Shown here: positions 19,841-28,675 of the stretch, piece after piece
Numbering within the stretch: the stretch's first letter is position 1
Layout of the letters: each line of letters begins with the position of its first letter
DNA from: JBMONI01 sp049324575
GTDB lineage: Bacteria; Omnitrophota; Omnitrophia; Omnitrophales; Aquincolibacteriaceae
Assembly: GCA_049324575.1 (NCBI GenBank)
Contig: JBMONI010000004.1
Span: forward strand, 62,001 to 126,000
Reading direction: 5' to 3'
DNA: 64,000 bases
Program-made: the position numbers and the translations under genes
Notes under the pieces: model-generated
Told to the model about the DNA's origin: nothing
Databases searched by the model: none
Seen by the model: only the letters and a program-made list of their open reading frames with translations

Positions 19841-21669
19841 AGGGCCCCCGACGCCGCCTGAGCCTGGCGTCCGCGCGCATAAAGCACTTCGACCGCCGCA
19901 TGATAATGATCGGCGATCACGCGGCGTCGCAGTTTCATCGTCGGCGTCATTTCTCCCCGCCCCTGAGTGAATTCTTCCTCGATCAGCGCCACGAATTTCA
20001 CTTGCTGGAAGGACGGGCAATCGCTCAAACGGCCCCGGACACTCGTTTCGACATGCTCCAGGATCTTCGGAGCTTGAAGAATTTCCGCATAACCCGTTTC
20101 CCGGATGCCGAGATCGCGGGCCAGCGAAAGGATCATCTCCCGTTCGGGCACAACGAGCGCCACCAGATAGGGCCGCCGGTCCCCCAGGATCACGACCTGG
20201 CGAATCAAGGGATCCTCCAGAAGACAGGCCTCGAGCGGCTGCGGCGCGATATTCTTGCCGGCCGCGGTAATAATGATGTCTTTCTTTCGGTCCGTGATCC
20301 ACAAATAACCGTCCGCGTCGAGACGCCCGATGTCGCCGGTGCGGAACCAATCGCCGTCGAAGCTCTCTCGCGTCACCGCTTCATGGTTCCAATAACCCTG
20401 CATGACGCAAGGCCCCCGGGTCAGGATCTCCCCGTCCTCGGCGACTTTCACCTCGACGCCGGGAATACATCGGCCGACCGAGCCGAAGCGCACGTTTTCA
20501 ATCGCATTCGCCGAGATCACCGGCGAGGTCTCGGTGAGTCCGTAGCCTTCCAGAATCACCCACCCGATCGCATCGAAGAATTCCGCGATCTCTTTGCCGA
20601 GCGGAGCGCCTCCGGAAACGAAAAAGCGGATCCGGCCTCCGAGCTCGGCGCGGATCTTCCCGAAAAAGAGGGCCTTGCCGATCCCGTAGGCCAGAAGCGC
20701 GAGCCAGTCCACCCGCTCCCCGCGGCGGCGATTGGCCTTTACGGCGCACGCGTTCTTGAGCAGGGCCAGGATGAGGTTCCGCAGAAAACCGGGTTTGGCG
20801 CGCACGGCCCGATCGATCTTCTCGCGGATCTTCTCGAAAAACCTCGGGACCGCGATCACGACCGTCGGACGGACCCGGCGGACATCCTCGGCCACGGTCT
20901 GCATCCCGCGAGCATAGGCGATCGTTGCGCCGGAGGAGAGCATGAAATAATAACCGGCCATCCGTTCAAAAATATGGCTCAGCGGAAGGAAGGAAAGACA
21001 CGTGTCGGTATCCCGGATATGGATCGGGGTCCTGGACCCCTCGATATTCTTTAGAATATTCCCGTGGGTCAGCATCACGCCCTTGGGCTCCCCCGTCGTC
21101 CCGGAAGTGTAGATCAGGGTCGCGAGATCGGCGCTCGCCACACGCACGAGCTGTGTCCGCACATCGAAACCCGCGTCCGGCTCTTCCGCGGCAATCTTCA
21201 TAAAATCTTCGAAGCGCACCCGTTTCGGATGCTCCCCTTCCACATCATGGAAAGTGATGACCTTGAGGATCTGGGGATTGCGGTCGAGAAGCGGCAGGAG
21301 TTTTTTCCACTGCTCGGGGCCGGAAATAAAAAGGACCTTGATCTCCGAATCGCGCAAAATGTAATCGATCTCGAAGGCCGCCGTCGTCGGGTAGACTGGA
21401 ACGACGACCGCGCCAAGCGCTAGCGCAGCCAGATCGGCATAGGTCCATTCCGGCATATTCTCGGATAAAATGCCGACGCGGTCCGTTTTACTGATGCCGA
21501 TCTTCCATAAGGCCTGCGCCGTCCGGACGACTTGGCCGGCCCATTGCGTCCAGGAAAGCGCACGGCGTTTTCGGGGATCCTGGGGATCGAGGGTCAGGAG
21601 GGCCTTCCGCTTTCCATACCGCTCCGCGGAAAAGAAGAACATCTGAGCAAGGTTCTGTGGCTCCGTCAT
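19837..21669 (-). CDS. Long-chain acyl-CoA synthetase (AMP-forming)
   Basis: A 610-residue ANL-superfamily enzyme that activates fatty acids to acyl-AMP and then acyl-CoA. The P-loop motif LIYTSGTTGEPKG is at residues 185-197, the adenine-binding GYGLTETSPV follows mid-protein, and WFRTGDIGRLDADG and DRKKDIIITAAGKNIAP mark the hinge and C-terminal lid. Length and motifs fit the FadD15-like long-chain group. I start at ATG 21669 because a longer frame would run into the gene upstream (stop at 21683). It sits between an anchored low-complexity protein and a lipase, with a crotonase further upstream, so it fits a fatty-acid activation step in this operon. Confidence 0.92.
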   Translation of the reverse strand: MTEPQNLAQMFFFSAERYGKRKALLTLDPQDPRKRRALSWTQWAGQVVRTAQALWKIGISKTDRVGILSENMPEWTYADLAALALGAVVVPVYPTTAAFEIDYILRDSEIKVLFISGPEQWKKLLPLLDRNPQILKVITFHDVEGEHPKRVRFEDFMKIAAEEPDAGFDVRTQLVRVASADLATLIYTSGTTGEPKGVMLTHGNILKNIEGSRTPIHIRDTDTCLSFLPLSHIFERMAGYYFMLSSGATIAYARGMQTVAEDVRRVRPTVVIAVPRFFEKIREKIDRAVRAKPGFLRNLILALLKNACAVKANRRRGERVDWLALLAYGIGKALFFGKIRAELGGRIRFFVSGGAPLGKEIAEFFDAIGWVILEGYGLTETSPVISANAIENVRFGSVGRCIPGVEVKVAEDGEILTRGPCVMQGYWNHEAVTRESFDGDWFRTGDIGRLDADGYLWITDRKKDIIITAAGKNIAPQPLEACLLEDPLIRQVVILGDRRPYLVALVVPEREMILSLARDLGIRETGYAEILQAPKILEHVETSVRGRLSDCPSFQQVKFVALIEEEFTQGRGEMTPTMKLRRRVIADHYHAAVEVLYARGRQAQAASGAL

Positions 21670-21682
21670 GGGCTCTCGAGAA

Positions 21683-22405
21683 TCAAAACTCTTCGTTCTC
21701 AGGAGGAGGTTTAACCGCCACGGTTCCCGCCGCGGTCCCGGCGTCATCCTTCACGGCCGGAGAAGCCGTCGTGGAAACCGTTTGTTTGGGAGATCCCGTT
21801 TTGCTTACGGCCGTCTGGGTCTCAGTTTTAACGGCCGCAGCCGTTTTTTCCGCGCCGGCCGTCAAAGTCGACGTCGCTTTCGCGAGCGGCGAAGAACCCG
21901 GCTGTTTCAAGTCCGGGGCCGCGGCTTGGGCATCCTTCTTTCCGGCTTCCGCAGGGCTCCCGGCATCGGCTTCCTCTTTGCGGATCTCTTCCAGGATCCG
22001 CTCATGCACATTGGCCTGGCGCATCATCTGGCTCAGGGCCGCATTGCCCGCCGCGCCGGCTCCGCTCGTCTGGATCGCGCTGACTTGCCGCAGGAGGCGC
22101 GTGATATTCGTATCGACGCCGCCCGCCGGACCGGCTACGGCCGGGGTTTTCGTCGCCGTGTAAATCTTCGGAACCTTAGGAATGCGGTAGACCGTCGGAA
22201 CCGCCCCGGCTTTCATCGCTCTGGGAACGGCCGTCCCCGCACCGGTATTGAGATCCCCCACTGCGCTGGACGCGCTGGTTTCGACCGTTTTCGATGTTTC
22301 GGCGGTTTTAGAACGGCTTGCCTTGGGCTTCAACGAAAATAACATGATAAGGACAAGGATGCCGATCCCCCCGAGGATAAGCGCCGCAACGATCTTGTTC
22401 TTCAT
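21683..22405 (-). CDS. Membrane-anchored Ala/Thr/Lys-rich protein of unknown function
   Basis: A 240-residue protein with one N-terminal hydrophobic segment (about residues 5-24, ending FSLKPKAS) followed by a low-complexity tail rich in Ala, Thr, Lys and Pro. A more ordered helical patch (about 110-150) contains LSQMMRQANVHERILEEIRK. No family was recognised. The start at 22405 overlaps the crotonase stop as ATGA and has a GAAGGGG ribosome site. The anchor suggests that most of the protein lies in the periplasm. Its place between two cytoplasmic lipid enzymes may mean only transcriptional convenience. Confidence 0.75.
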   Translation of the reverse strand: MKNKIVAALILGGIGILVLIMLFSLKPKASRSKTAETSKTVETSASSAVGDLNTGAGTAVPRAMKAGAVPTVYRIPKVPKIYTATKTPAVAGPAGGVDTNITRLLRQVSAIQTSGAGAAGNAALSQMMRQANVHERILEEIRKEEADAGSPAEAGKKDAQAAAPDLKQPGSSPLAKATSTLTAGAEKTAAAVKTETQTAVSKTGSPKQTVSTTASPAVKDDAGTAAGTVAVKPPPENEEF

Positions 22406-23205
22406 AGAAGCCCCTTCTCTGTCTTGTTGAATCGAGGTGTTCTTTTTTCGATAAAAGCCCGCAAACCCTCTTCCCGGTCCCGGGTCCCCGTCAGGCCTGA
22501 AAATAATTCTGATTCGATCTCTTCCCCCGGCCGGCCGCCGCGTTCCCGGGCGGCTTTTAAGGCTTTTTTGGCGGCGCCGATCGCCATCGCGCTCGCACGG
22601 CTCATGCGCTCTGAAAATCTTTCGGCTTTTTTCTGAAAGCCCCAATCGCTTTCCAGATAATCGACCCCGCCGGCTCGAAAAAACTCCCGGGCCGGCACCG
22701 GATCCCCCGTGAGGATCCACTTGCGAGCCGCCGATTCCCCGACCAGCCGGGGCAGGCGCTGGGTCCCGCCGAACCCCGGTATTATACCCAAACGGATCTC
22801 GGGTTGTGCAAAAACCGCGCTCCGGGCGGCGATCCTCAGATCGAAGGCCATTGCAAGTTCCATCCCGCCGCCGATACAGCGGCCGCGGATCGCCGCGACG
22901 GTCAGTTTCTCGGAGGCTTCGAGCTTTCGCAACAGCGCAGTCCCTTTGCGGACCACGCGGAGGACCTCCTCGGCGGTCCCGAGCCCCGCCATCGCTTTGA
23001 TATCCACCCCGGCCGAAAAGATCTTCGGCAGAGCAGAGACCAGCAGGATCACGCGCACCTCGGCGTCCCCTTCGAGACCGGTCAGAATCGAGTCGAGTTC
23101 GTCGATCGCGTCCATCCCGAGAAGGTTCAAGGGAGGATGGTCCCAGACAATCTTGGCGACCCCTGGCATACGTTCGAGTTTAAAAGAACTTGTCGTCGGC
23201 ATCAT
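22402..23205 (-). CDS. Enoyl-CoA hydratase/isomerase family protein
   Basis: A 267-residue crotonase-fold enzyme. FSAGVDIKAMA (about 63-73) supplies the first half of the oxyanion hole and GRCIGGGMELAMAFDLRIA the second. Glu in GGMELA and Glu in QPEIRLGIIPGFGGTQRLPR occupy the two catalytic positions of true hydratases, so it should be active in hydration of 2-enoyl-CoA. No beta-oxidation dehydrogenase or thiolase is present in the window, so another crotonase reaction is possible. Two adjacent ATG codons begin the gene. It lies 28 bp after the phospholipase gene and overlaps the next gene. Confidence 0.88.
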   Translation of the reverse strand: MMPTTSSFKLERMPGVAKIVWDHPPLNLLGMDAIDELDSILTGLEGDAEVRVILLVSALPKIFSAGVDIKAMAGLGTAEEVLRVVRKGTALLRKLEASEKLTVAAIRGRCIGGGMELAMAFDLRIAARSAVFAQPEIRLGIIPGFGGTQRLPRLVGESAARKWILTGDPVPAREFFRAGGVDYLESDWGFQKKAERFSERMSRASAMAIGAAKKALKAARERGGRPGEEIESELFSGLTGTRDREEGLRAFIEKRTPRFNKTEKGLL

Positions 23206-23233
23206 TCTCTTTCAGGAAGGCCTGCCCCGGGTC

Positions 23234-25246
23234 CTATTCTAGCACAAGCTGACGAATCTCTTCGAGGCGCTTTCGGGCCACGCTTTCGCCGGCCTGGATG
23301 AATTTTTTGGCCTGATGAAATTCGGTCCAATGGGCGTCCGGCACGTCGGGATGAAGATAGATATCCGCATCCTGCCCCGCCAACTGGGCCAGTTCATATT
23401 CCATAAAGAGGATTGCGTTCCCGATCACCGTCAGGAGGCTCGTGTCCTTCTGCTTCTTCATCCGGAAGCGGGCGCCCTCGATCCACCGGGCAAGGCGCGG
23501 ATGATGTGCGATCGTCCTGAGCTCGCGGTATTGGGACGCCGCGTCTGTCTCCGCGATCCTCTGGCGTTCCTTGTAATTGGCCAGGACATTGACCGCGATG
23601 ATTTTCTTCACCCCGCGGCGGCGGAGCGGACTCACCGGAAGCGGGTCCACAATCCCTCCGTCTATATATTCCTGATCATGATAGCGGACCGGTTCGAAAA
23701 CCCCCGGGATGGAAATGCTGGCGCGAAGGGCATCCACGACGCGCCCGCGCTCGAAGATGACCTCTTCGGCGCTGGCCAGACGCGTTGCCGTGACCAGGAC
23801 CGGGGTCCTGAGGTCCTGAAAGGTCGTATTCCCGAGATACCGCTCCATGAACTTGACCATCTGCCGTCCTTTGATCACCCCCCGGACGAAGAACGAGAGA
23901 TCCCGAAAGCCGATCAGTTTGGCGAACGCCGCGCGCTGGGAATCCAGAGAACAGGCGATCTCCTCGAGTCGGTCGGCTTCGATCCCGGATGCCCAGAAAG
24001 CTCCCAGGAACGCGCCGATGCTCGAGCCCGCCACGATATCGACAGGAATATTCTCGCGCTCGAGGACCCGCAGGATCCCGATATGGGCAAGGCCGTACGC
24101 AGCCCCGCTTCCCAGGGCAAGCCCGATCAATTTTCCGGCGAAATCCCGCGCGAGATAATGCACGGCGCGGTGGTACCGAGCAGGCTCTTGCGCCGCATCG
24201 GGAACGACATTGGAGATCCGGAAACTGATCCGCTTTTCGATCTCTGCCATCCGGGCGACGCTCGAGGCGTCCGCCCACCGGGCGAGCACGCGAATATCGC
24301 TCGGGCTGAATTTATATTCCTCCTGGAATTTCTGGAGTGAAAACGACATTTTCCGAAGCTCCCCGAAATCCTGGTCCGCAAAAAGGTAGATCGTATCGGT
24401 ATCCTGCAGGACCGCTTTCAACAAGGGGTCCGGCATTGCCTCCGCGCGGATCATGACATGGTCGAAATGTTCGGTAAAATGCGCGAGGATCCTGCGCAGC
24501 GGGTGCTCGTCATGCGCTTCGGCCTCCCGGATATCGATATTCACATAGGCATACCCGGAAAGATACGGAACGGAGCGGAAGCGGCCCTCCTGCGGGCCCT
24601 CGCTCAAGGCGAACGGTTGCATTTTCTCGGCCGGGATCCCCCGGGGCACCGCGCGCCCCCCGCGGGCGTTCAGGTCGATCAGAACGACCGAACTTTTCGT
24701 TTCTTTGACGAGCGCCGCGCAAAGATCCGAAATAAACTCCACCGTATCCGGCTCTCCTTCGCGAGCGATCAGCGTGCCGATCCGCACTTCACGCGCATTC
24801 TTGGCTCGCCGCGTGAGCCGATGCCCGAGCGAGCGGTTCAGGTAGACCACGACCGCGGGAATGTCCCGGGCCAGCACCTTGAAGTCCTCTTTTTCGATCC
24901 TGAGAAGGATGCCGTCCCGCTTGGCTTCGACCGTCACACTGTGGGGAAGATCGTTCAGGATGGAGATCTCGCCGAAGTGTTCTCCGCGATAGGCATAAAA
25001 AAGCGTACTTTCGGTCCCGGACGGCTGGGCCGCGGCCGAGACGCGGAAACGCCCGGCGATCACGATATAGAAAGCGTCCGCCGACTGGCCCTGCCGGTAA
25101 ACGATATCGCCCCGGCGGTACTCGACAAAACGCGCGCATTTTTCGATCTGGCGGAGTTCGGACGGAGTCAGAGACGCAAAAAAAGGAATGTCGGCAGGCA
25201 GACGATTCTCGGCCTCATTTTTCCGGTTAAAGCGAAAGAAATCCAT
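23234..25246 (-). CDS. cNMP-binding-domain patatin-like phospholipase (NTE/PNPLA6-like)
   Basis: A 670-residue protein in three parts. Residues about 15-150 form a cyclic-nucleotide-binding-type beta roll (RRGDIVYRQGQSADAFYIV, then HFGEISILNDLPHSVTV). The middle, about 155-340, looks like a degenerate MinD-type nucleotide-binding fold (TLIAREGEPDTVEFISDL, SSVVLIDLNARGG). The last part, from about 365, is a patatin lipase with the glycine-rich oxyanion loop, nucleophile motif GSSIG and the Asp of DGGIVDP. The order matches neuropathy target esterase-type lysophospholipases. It should deacylate phospholipids near the inner membrane, possibly under ligand control through the N-terminal domain. 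It is first gene of the lipid operon. Confidence 0.92.
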   Translation of the reverse strand: MDFFRFNRKNEAENRLPADIPFFASLTPSELRQIEKCARFVEYRRGDIVYRQGQSADAFYIVIAGRFRVSAAAQPSGTESTLFYAYRGEHFGEISILNDLPHSVTVEAKRDGILLRIEKEDFKVLARDIPAVVVYLNRSLGHRLTRRAKNAREVRIGTLIAREGEPDTVEFISDLCAALVKETKSSVVLIDLNARGGRAVPRGIPAEKMQPFALSEGPQEGRFRSVPYLSGYAYVNIDIREAEAHDEHPLRRILAHFTEHFDHVMIRAEAMPDPLLKAVLQDTDTIYLFADQDFGELRKMSFSLQKFQEEYKFSPSDIRVLARWADASSVARMAEIEKRISFRISNVVPDAAQEPARYHRAVHYLARDFAGKLIGLALGSGAAYGLAHIGILRVLERENIPVDIVAGSSIGAFLGAFWASGIEADRLEEIACSLDSQRAAFAKLIGFRDLSFFVRGVIKGRQMVKFMERYLGNTTFQDLRTPVLVTATRLASAEEVIFERGRVVDALRASISIPGVFEPVRYHDQEYIDGGIVDPLPVSPLRRRGVKKIIAVNVLANYKERQRIAETDAASQYRELRTIAHHPRLARWIEGARFRMKKQKDTSLLTVIGNAILFMEYELAQLAGQDADIYLHPDVPDAHWTEFHQAKKFIQAGESVARKRLEEIRQLVLE

Positions 25247-25399
25247 ACTTTAATTATCGGAATCCGGGTGGGTCCGCTTAACATGCTCCCCGGAACATTT
25301 CCTACGTCGCAAGCCATCCGGAAACGGTTTGATTTCGAGGACGAGAAAACGGCCTGTCAGAAAAAAACAGACCGCGGACGATTGGGAGGAGAGGACGGG

Positions 25400-25431
25400 A
25401 AAAACGGCGCGCCCCGAGAGGAAAAAGGGGC
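25400..25431 (-). terminator. Possible Rho-independent terminator after the first PilZ gene
   Basis: Downstream of the stop at 25448 the minus strand folds GCCCC (25431-25427) with GGGGC (25415-25411), followed after a few bases by five T (25404-25400). The stem is short, so support is weak. Confidence 0.35.
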
Positions 25432-25447
25432 AAAACGCGATCCTTAT

Positions 25448-25840
25448 TTATTTGGATCCCTGAATATCCTCGGGATCGGAAAAATCATTAACCTTGGTCT
25501 CAAGCCAATGATTGTAGGCGTAGTCCAGAACCCGGAATTTATCGACGGGGTCCATCATCACGAACCGGACGCCCTGATCGTATCCCTGGTTCTTTCCTTC
25601 CGAGACCCGGGACCACATCACCTTGCCGGTCGTTTTGACGGGCTTCGGATCGTCGGGAATATCGATCTCGAGATCGAGAAGGGTCCCGGTGCGCACGTCG
25701 GTCGTGGAGTTCATCTTGAGTCCGTCGCGGGAAAGATCACGGCTGAGGCTGATCCCCTTCGCAGCGTCATCTTCGGACGATTTGTAGCGGACGCTCATGA
25801 AAGCATCGAATCTCTTGAACTTCCTGCGCTCTTTTTCCAT
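25448..25840 (-). CDS. PilZ domain protein
   Basis: A 130-residue stand-alone PilZ protein. The c-di-GMP-binding signature is intact: RRKFKR at residues 5-10 supplies RxxxR, and DLSRDG at 35-40 supplies DxSxxG. A beta-barrel follows, with LLDLEIDIP and VMWSRVSEG-type strands. It has a strong AGGAGG ribosome site. It probably binds c-di-GMP and passes the signal to an unknown partner. A second PilZ gene and a yajQ gene lie just upstream. A stretch of 148 bases containing a run of nine T separates it from yajQ, so it may be transcribed separately. Confidence 0.9.
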   Translation of the reverse strand: MEKERRKFKRFDAFMSVRYKSSEDDAAKGISLSRDLSRDGLKMNSTTDVRTGTLLDLEIDIPDDPKPVKTTGKVMWSRVSEGKNQGYDQGVRFVMMDPVDKFRVLDYAYNHWLETKVNDFSDPEDIQGSK

Positions 25841-25988
25841 GGCTCCCCCTCCTCTCGGGTTATTTACTTATCGGCACGATGTAAAAGTTCTTAATAAAGT
25901 ATTAAAATAATGGGGCAAAAAAAAACCCCTAAATCCATTAAAACTATAGCATAGGATCCCCGAATTTCAAGGGCAGGGGGCGAATTAT

Positions 25989-26486
25989 TTAGCGGTAATT
26001 CGTAAACTGGATAGGGATGGGAAGCTCATGAGCCCGGAGGGCCGAAATGACGGCCTGGAGGTCATCTTTGCTCTTGGACGTGACTCTCACCTGCTCGCCC
26101 TGAATAGCCGCCTGGACCTTCAGTTTGGTCTCTTTGATGATCCGGACGATGTCCTTGGCCGTCTCCTGCGGGATCCCGCACACCAGCTCGACTTCCTGCC
26201 GGAGGGTCCCCTCAAAAGCCGCCTCGGGATCCTTGAACTTCAGCGCCTTGATCGCGATCTTGCGCGCTGCCAGGCGGGTTTTCAGGATGTCCTGCACGTT
26301 ACGGAGTTTCAGATCGTCATCGGCCAGGATCTTGATCTTTTTTTCGTTGCGGAGGAACTCGAGCGCGCTTTTCGAATCCTTGAAATCATAGCGGGTCTTC
26401 ATTTCCTTGACGGCTTGATTGACCGCATTATCGATCTCCTGGAGGTCGATCTCGGACACGATATCGAAGGAATTCTGCTGGGCCAT
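25989..26486 (-). CDS. yajQ: YajQ family nucleotide-binding protein
   Basis: A 165-residue cytoplasmic protein of the YajQ (UPF0234) family and of usual full length. It begins MAQQNSFDIVSEIDLQEIDN and contains the typical TRYDFKDSKSALEF (about residues 32-45) and QVRVTSKSKDDLQAVI segments. Family members bind nucleotides or nucleic acid, and some bind c-di-GMP and act with transcription factors. The ATG at 26486 begins 2 bp after the PilZ stop, so longer in-frame starts are unlikely. Its neighbours are two PilZ proteins, which fits a c-di-GMP-related role but does not prove one. Confidence 0.93.
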   Translation of the reverse strand: MAQQNSFDIVSEIDLQEIDNAVNQAVKEMKTRYDFKDSKSALEFLRNEKKIKILADDDLKLRNVQDILKTRLAARKIAIKALKFKDPEAAFEGTLRQEVELVCGIPQETAKDIVRIIKETKLKVQAAIQGEQVRVTSKSKDDLQAVISALRAHELPIPIQFTNYR

Positions 26487-26488
26487 GT

Positions 26489-26863
26489 TCAGGCAAGGAC
26501 CTTGAAACCTTTGTCGATCCTGTCTTCGATGAAATGCTTGAGCTGGTCCTGCTTCGCCTGTGAGAGCCCCACGAACTCGATCCCGGTATCGTAGGCAGCG
26601 ATCTTGGACGAGCCCGGTATCTTGCGGCCGATGATCCAGCAGATCCGGGCCGGGCATTCGATCGAACCCTGGCCGTCCATCTCCAGGCGGACCTTGACCG
26701 CCTCGAATCGTTCTAGGGGCTCGGATTGGACGATGCAAACGCCGCCCGTGCCGACATTTTCGGTCACGGCATTAATGACCTTGCGGCCTTTCTCGACGTG
26801 GATCGTGACCTCGCACTTCAGCTGGATCCGGGGAAATTTCCGCTGATTGAAGCCGTCCCACAT
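26489..26863 (-). CDS. PilZ domain protein with altered second motif
   Basis: A 124-residue PilZ-fold protein. The first motif QRKFPR has the two arginines of RxxxR (residues 8 and 12). The second reads NVGTGG at 36-41, so the Ser of the N/DxSxxG consensus is Gly, and ligand binding may be weakened. I start at ATG 26863, which has AGGAG nine bases upstream; a TTG six bases further up lies too close to that site. The gene lies 12 bp after the SPOR gene and 2 bp before yajQ, so the three are probably co-transcribed. Confidence 0.87.
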   Translation of the reverse strand: MWDGFNQRKFPRIQLKCEVTIHVEKGRKVINAVTENVGTGGVCIVQSEPLERFEAVKVRLEMDGQGSIECPARICWIIGRKIPGSSKIAAYDTGIEFVGLSQAKQDQLKHFIEDRIDKGFKVLA

Positions 26864-26875
26864 AAGCAAGCGCTC

Positions 26876-27802
26876 CTATTCGGTGATCGAACGGACGAAA
26901 GCGTCCTGGAAGGTTTTAGAAAATTCGGTCTGCCGGAACTGATGAAGTTTTTCCTGCCCCATCTGGAAGGTCGAGAACCGTCCGAGATAGACCGTGTGGT
27001 ATTTGCGCTCCCCGCTCGACTCCCTCCGCATGAAGGCCGTGAAACCGGCGGCTTTCAGTTTTTCGACCAGCGGGCGTGCATCGGTCTCATTGACATAGGT
27101 CGCGATTTGGATCACAAACGTCCGTTGAGCCGGTGCCGCGGTCCCTTGGGTCTTCGCTCCCTCGACGGGCGTCAGGACCCCCTCGGAACTTTCAAAGGTC
27201 GTCGCCACCGGAACCGCGGTTTCCGCGGACGGAGCGTTTTGCTGCGATGGCTTGGCCGCGGTTTTTTTGGAAAGACCGCTCGAAGTGGACATGGCTTTTT
27301 CACGCTGGACATTTAAATAGTGAACGCCCCAGAAAAGGAGCGCGATCCCCGCGATCGAAAGGCACCACACCGCGATCCGCGCCGCATGGCGTCTCCGTGT
27401 CGTGACCAACCGGAGAAGGCCCTCGATCCAACCGTCCCAGAAATTCCCCGTGCGGGCGATCGGCTGCGGGATCGCCGCGGCCGGAGACGAGGACGGTTTT
27501 TTGTAATAAGGTTCGGGCGGGCGGCTCGCAGCCGGCTGACTGATCACGACCTTGGGAGGCTCTTTGCGCGGGCTGTCGAAGAGGCCCGGCGCAGGGTCCC
27601 TGCCGGCCGGCGCAGCGAACGAACGGCCGGATTCCAGGGTCGGCAGTGAAGCTTTGGGAGGTACGGCCGGCGACGGGGCTTCTGTTTCCGTCGCGGACCC
27701 GCTCCGGCCATGATAATTCCCGTACAGCCGCTTCTGGATCTCTTCTTCCGTCAATTTTTTCATCGAACCGCTCTTTTTCCCGAATCCGCCGAGCAAACCC
27801 AT
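26876..27802 (-). CDS. SPOR domain membrane protein
   Basis: A 308-residue bitopic protein. A cytoplasmic N-terminus rich in Pro, Ala and Ser (about 1-140) precedes a single membrane segment, IAVWCLSIAGIALLFWGVHY (about 144-163). A disordered linker follows, and a C-terminal SPOR domain (about 228-308) begins RTFVIQIATYVNETDA. SPOR domains bind septal peptidoglycan lacking stem peptides, so a role at the division site or wall is likely. The protein ends DAFVRSITE, like the second SPOR protein at 44357-45043, which ends DAFVRSIVR; the two are probably paralogues. Confidence 0.88.
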   Translation of the reverse strand: MGLLGGFGKKSGSMKKLTEEEIQKRLYGNYHGRSGSATETEAPSPAVPPKASLPTLESGRSFAAPAGRDPAPGLFDSPRKEPPKVVISQPAASRPPEPYYKKPSSSPAAAIPQPIARTGNFWDGWIEGLLRLVTTRRRHAARIAVWCLSIAGIALLFWGVHYLNVQREKAMSTSSGLSKKTAAKPSQQNAPSAETAVPVATTFESSEGVLTPVEGAKTQGTAAPAQRTFVIQIATYVNETDARPLVEKLKAAGFTAFMRRESSGERKYHTVYLGRFSTFQMGQEKLHQFRQTEFSKTFQDAFVRSITE

Positions 27803-27812
27803 GGGCCACCGC

Positions 27813-28328
27813 CTAGGCCGCTTGTTTTCCCGCCTTGGCCGAATGCGTTGAATTGTGATTGAGATGGAATGAAAATTTCAAAAGTTCAAGGGAGCCCAGC
27901 GGCACTTTCGCCCGCTGAACGAAACCGCGTTTTTGGCAGATCTCGATCGCGCGGTGCATCGCCGAGGTCGTCTTAAAGATCAGCTCGGAATAACCGACCT
28001 CCTGGCAAAAATGGATCGCGCGGTCCATGAGCTGCATACCGATCTTGCGTTTCCGGTACTCCCGGTCCACGAAAAGCCGGCGCATGAGCGCTACGCGGTC
28101 GTCCTCTTTTTTGATCCCGACCGTGCCGATGATCCTCTTGCCGTCGACGGCGACAAAGAACGCTTCGCCGAGCGCCCCGTAACTCGCGGGCAGACGCTGG
28201 AGATCCTCGGTCGGATATGCCGACGAAGAATCACCGAACTCCTCCTGCATGATCTTCGCCACGAGCTTCTGGATGGAAGGCTCTTCCCCCGCTTGATATC
28301 GACGGATCGTGATGGCCGACTGGTTCAT
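27813..28328 (-). CDS. GNAT family N-acetyltransferase
   Basis: A 171-residue acetyltransferase. The acetyl-CoA pyrophosphate-binding stretch is MRRLFVDREYRKRKIGMQLM (about 82-101), with the RxxxIG pattern, preceded by the beta4 strand IIGTVGIKKED. The final SAMHRAIEICQKRGF segment is the usual beta5/alpha4 region. The substrate is unknown. The ATG at 28328 lies 13 bp beyond the stop of the small basic protein gene, so the longer in-frame extension through that gene is rejected. It lies 10 bp upstream of the SPOR gene. Confidence 0.88.
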   Translation of the reverse strand: MNQSAITIRRYQAGEEPSIQKLVAKIMQEEFGDSSSAYPTEDLQRLPASYGALGEAFFVAVDGKRIIGTVGIKKEDDRVALMRRLFVDREYRKRKIGMQLMDRAIHFCQEVGYSELIFKTTSAMHRAIEICQKRGFVQRAKVPLGSLELLKFSFHLNHNSTHSAKAGKQAA

Positions 28329-28341
28329 GGGATCGGGGGTC

Positions 28342-28638
28342 CTATTTTTTGGGCTGCGCCGCTGCGCCCGCCGCCGGTTTCGCGCCCTTGGCCGGCGCCG
28401 CCGGAGCGGCTCCCGCGGCCGGTTTCGCCTCGGCCCCTGCCGCGGCGGCCGTTTCTTTCGGCTCTTTGGTCGCTTTGACTTTGATCTTCTGGCTCTTGAC
28501 CTTCGGCATATTGTAGATCGAAGCACCCGCTTTCCAGCGTTTTTCTTTCTCAAGGCGGTGGAGCCGCTCGAGTTTTTTCAAAACATTACGGTGCTTCACA
28601 CCGACGCTTTCGACTCTCAAACTGCGATGCTGTGACAT
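28342..28638 (-). CDS. Small basic protein of the PVC-type family, with Ala/Pro/Lys-rich tail
   Basis: The first 50 residues, starting MSQHRSLRVESVGVKHRNVL and continuing KKLERLHRLEKEKRWKAGAS, match the small basic protein family known from Chlamydiae, Verrucomicrobia and relatives (TIGR04137 as I recall it). Most members are about 50-80 residues; this one has 98 because of a tail rich in Ala, Lys and Pro. Function is not established, though a ribosome or RNA association has been suspected from its charge. The start ATG 28638 is set by AAGGAG nine bases upstream. A perfect TATAAT and a hairpin-rich leader precede it. It is one of the better lineage markers in this window. Confidence 0.85.
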   Translation of the reverse strand: MSQHRSLRVESVGVKHRNVLKKLERLHRLEKEKRWKAGASIYNMPKVKSQKIKVKATKEPKETAAAAGAEAKPAAGAAPAAPAKGAKPAAGAAAQPKK

Positions 28639-28675
28639 AGTCCTGAACTCCTTCAAAACTTTGATGAACCAACAT

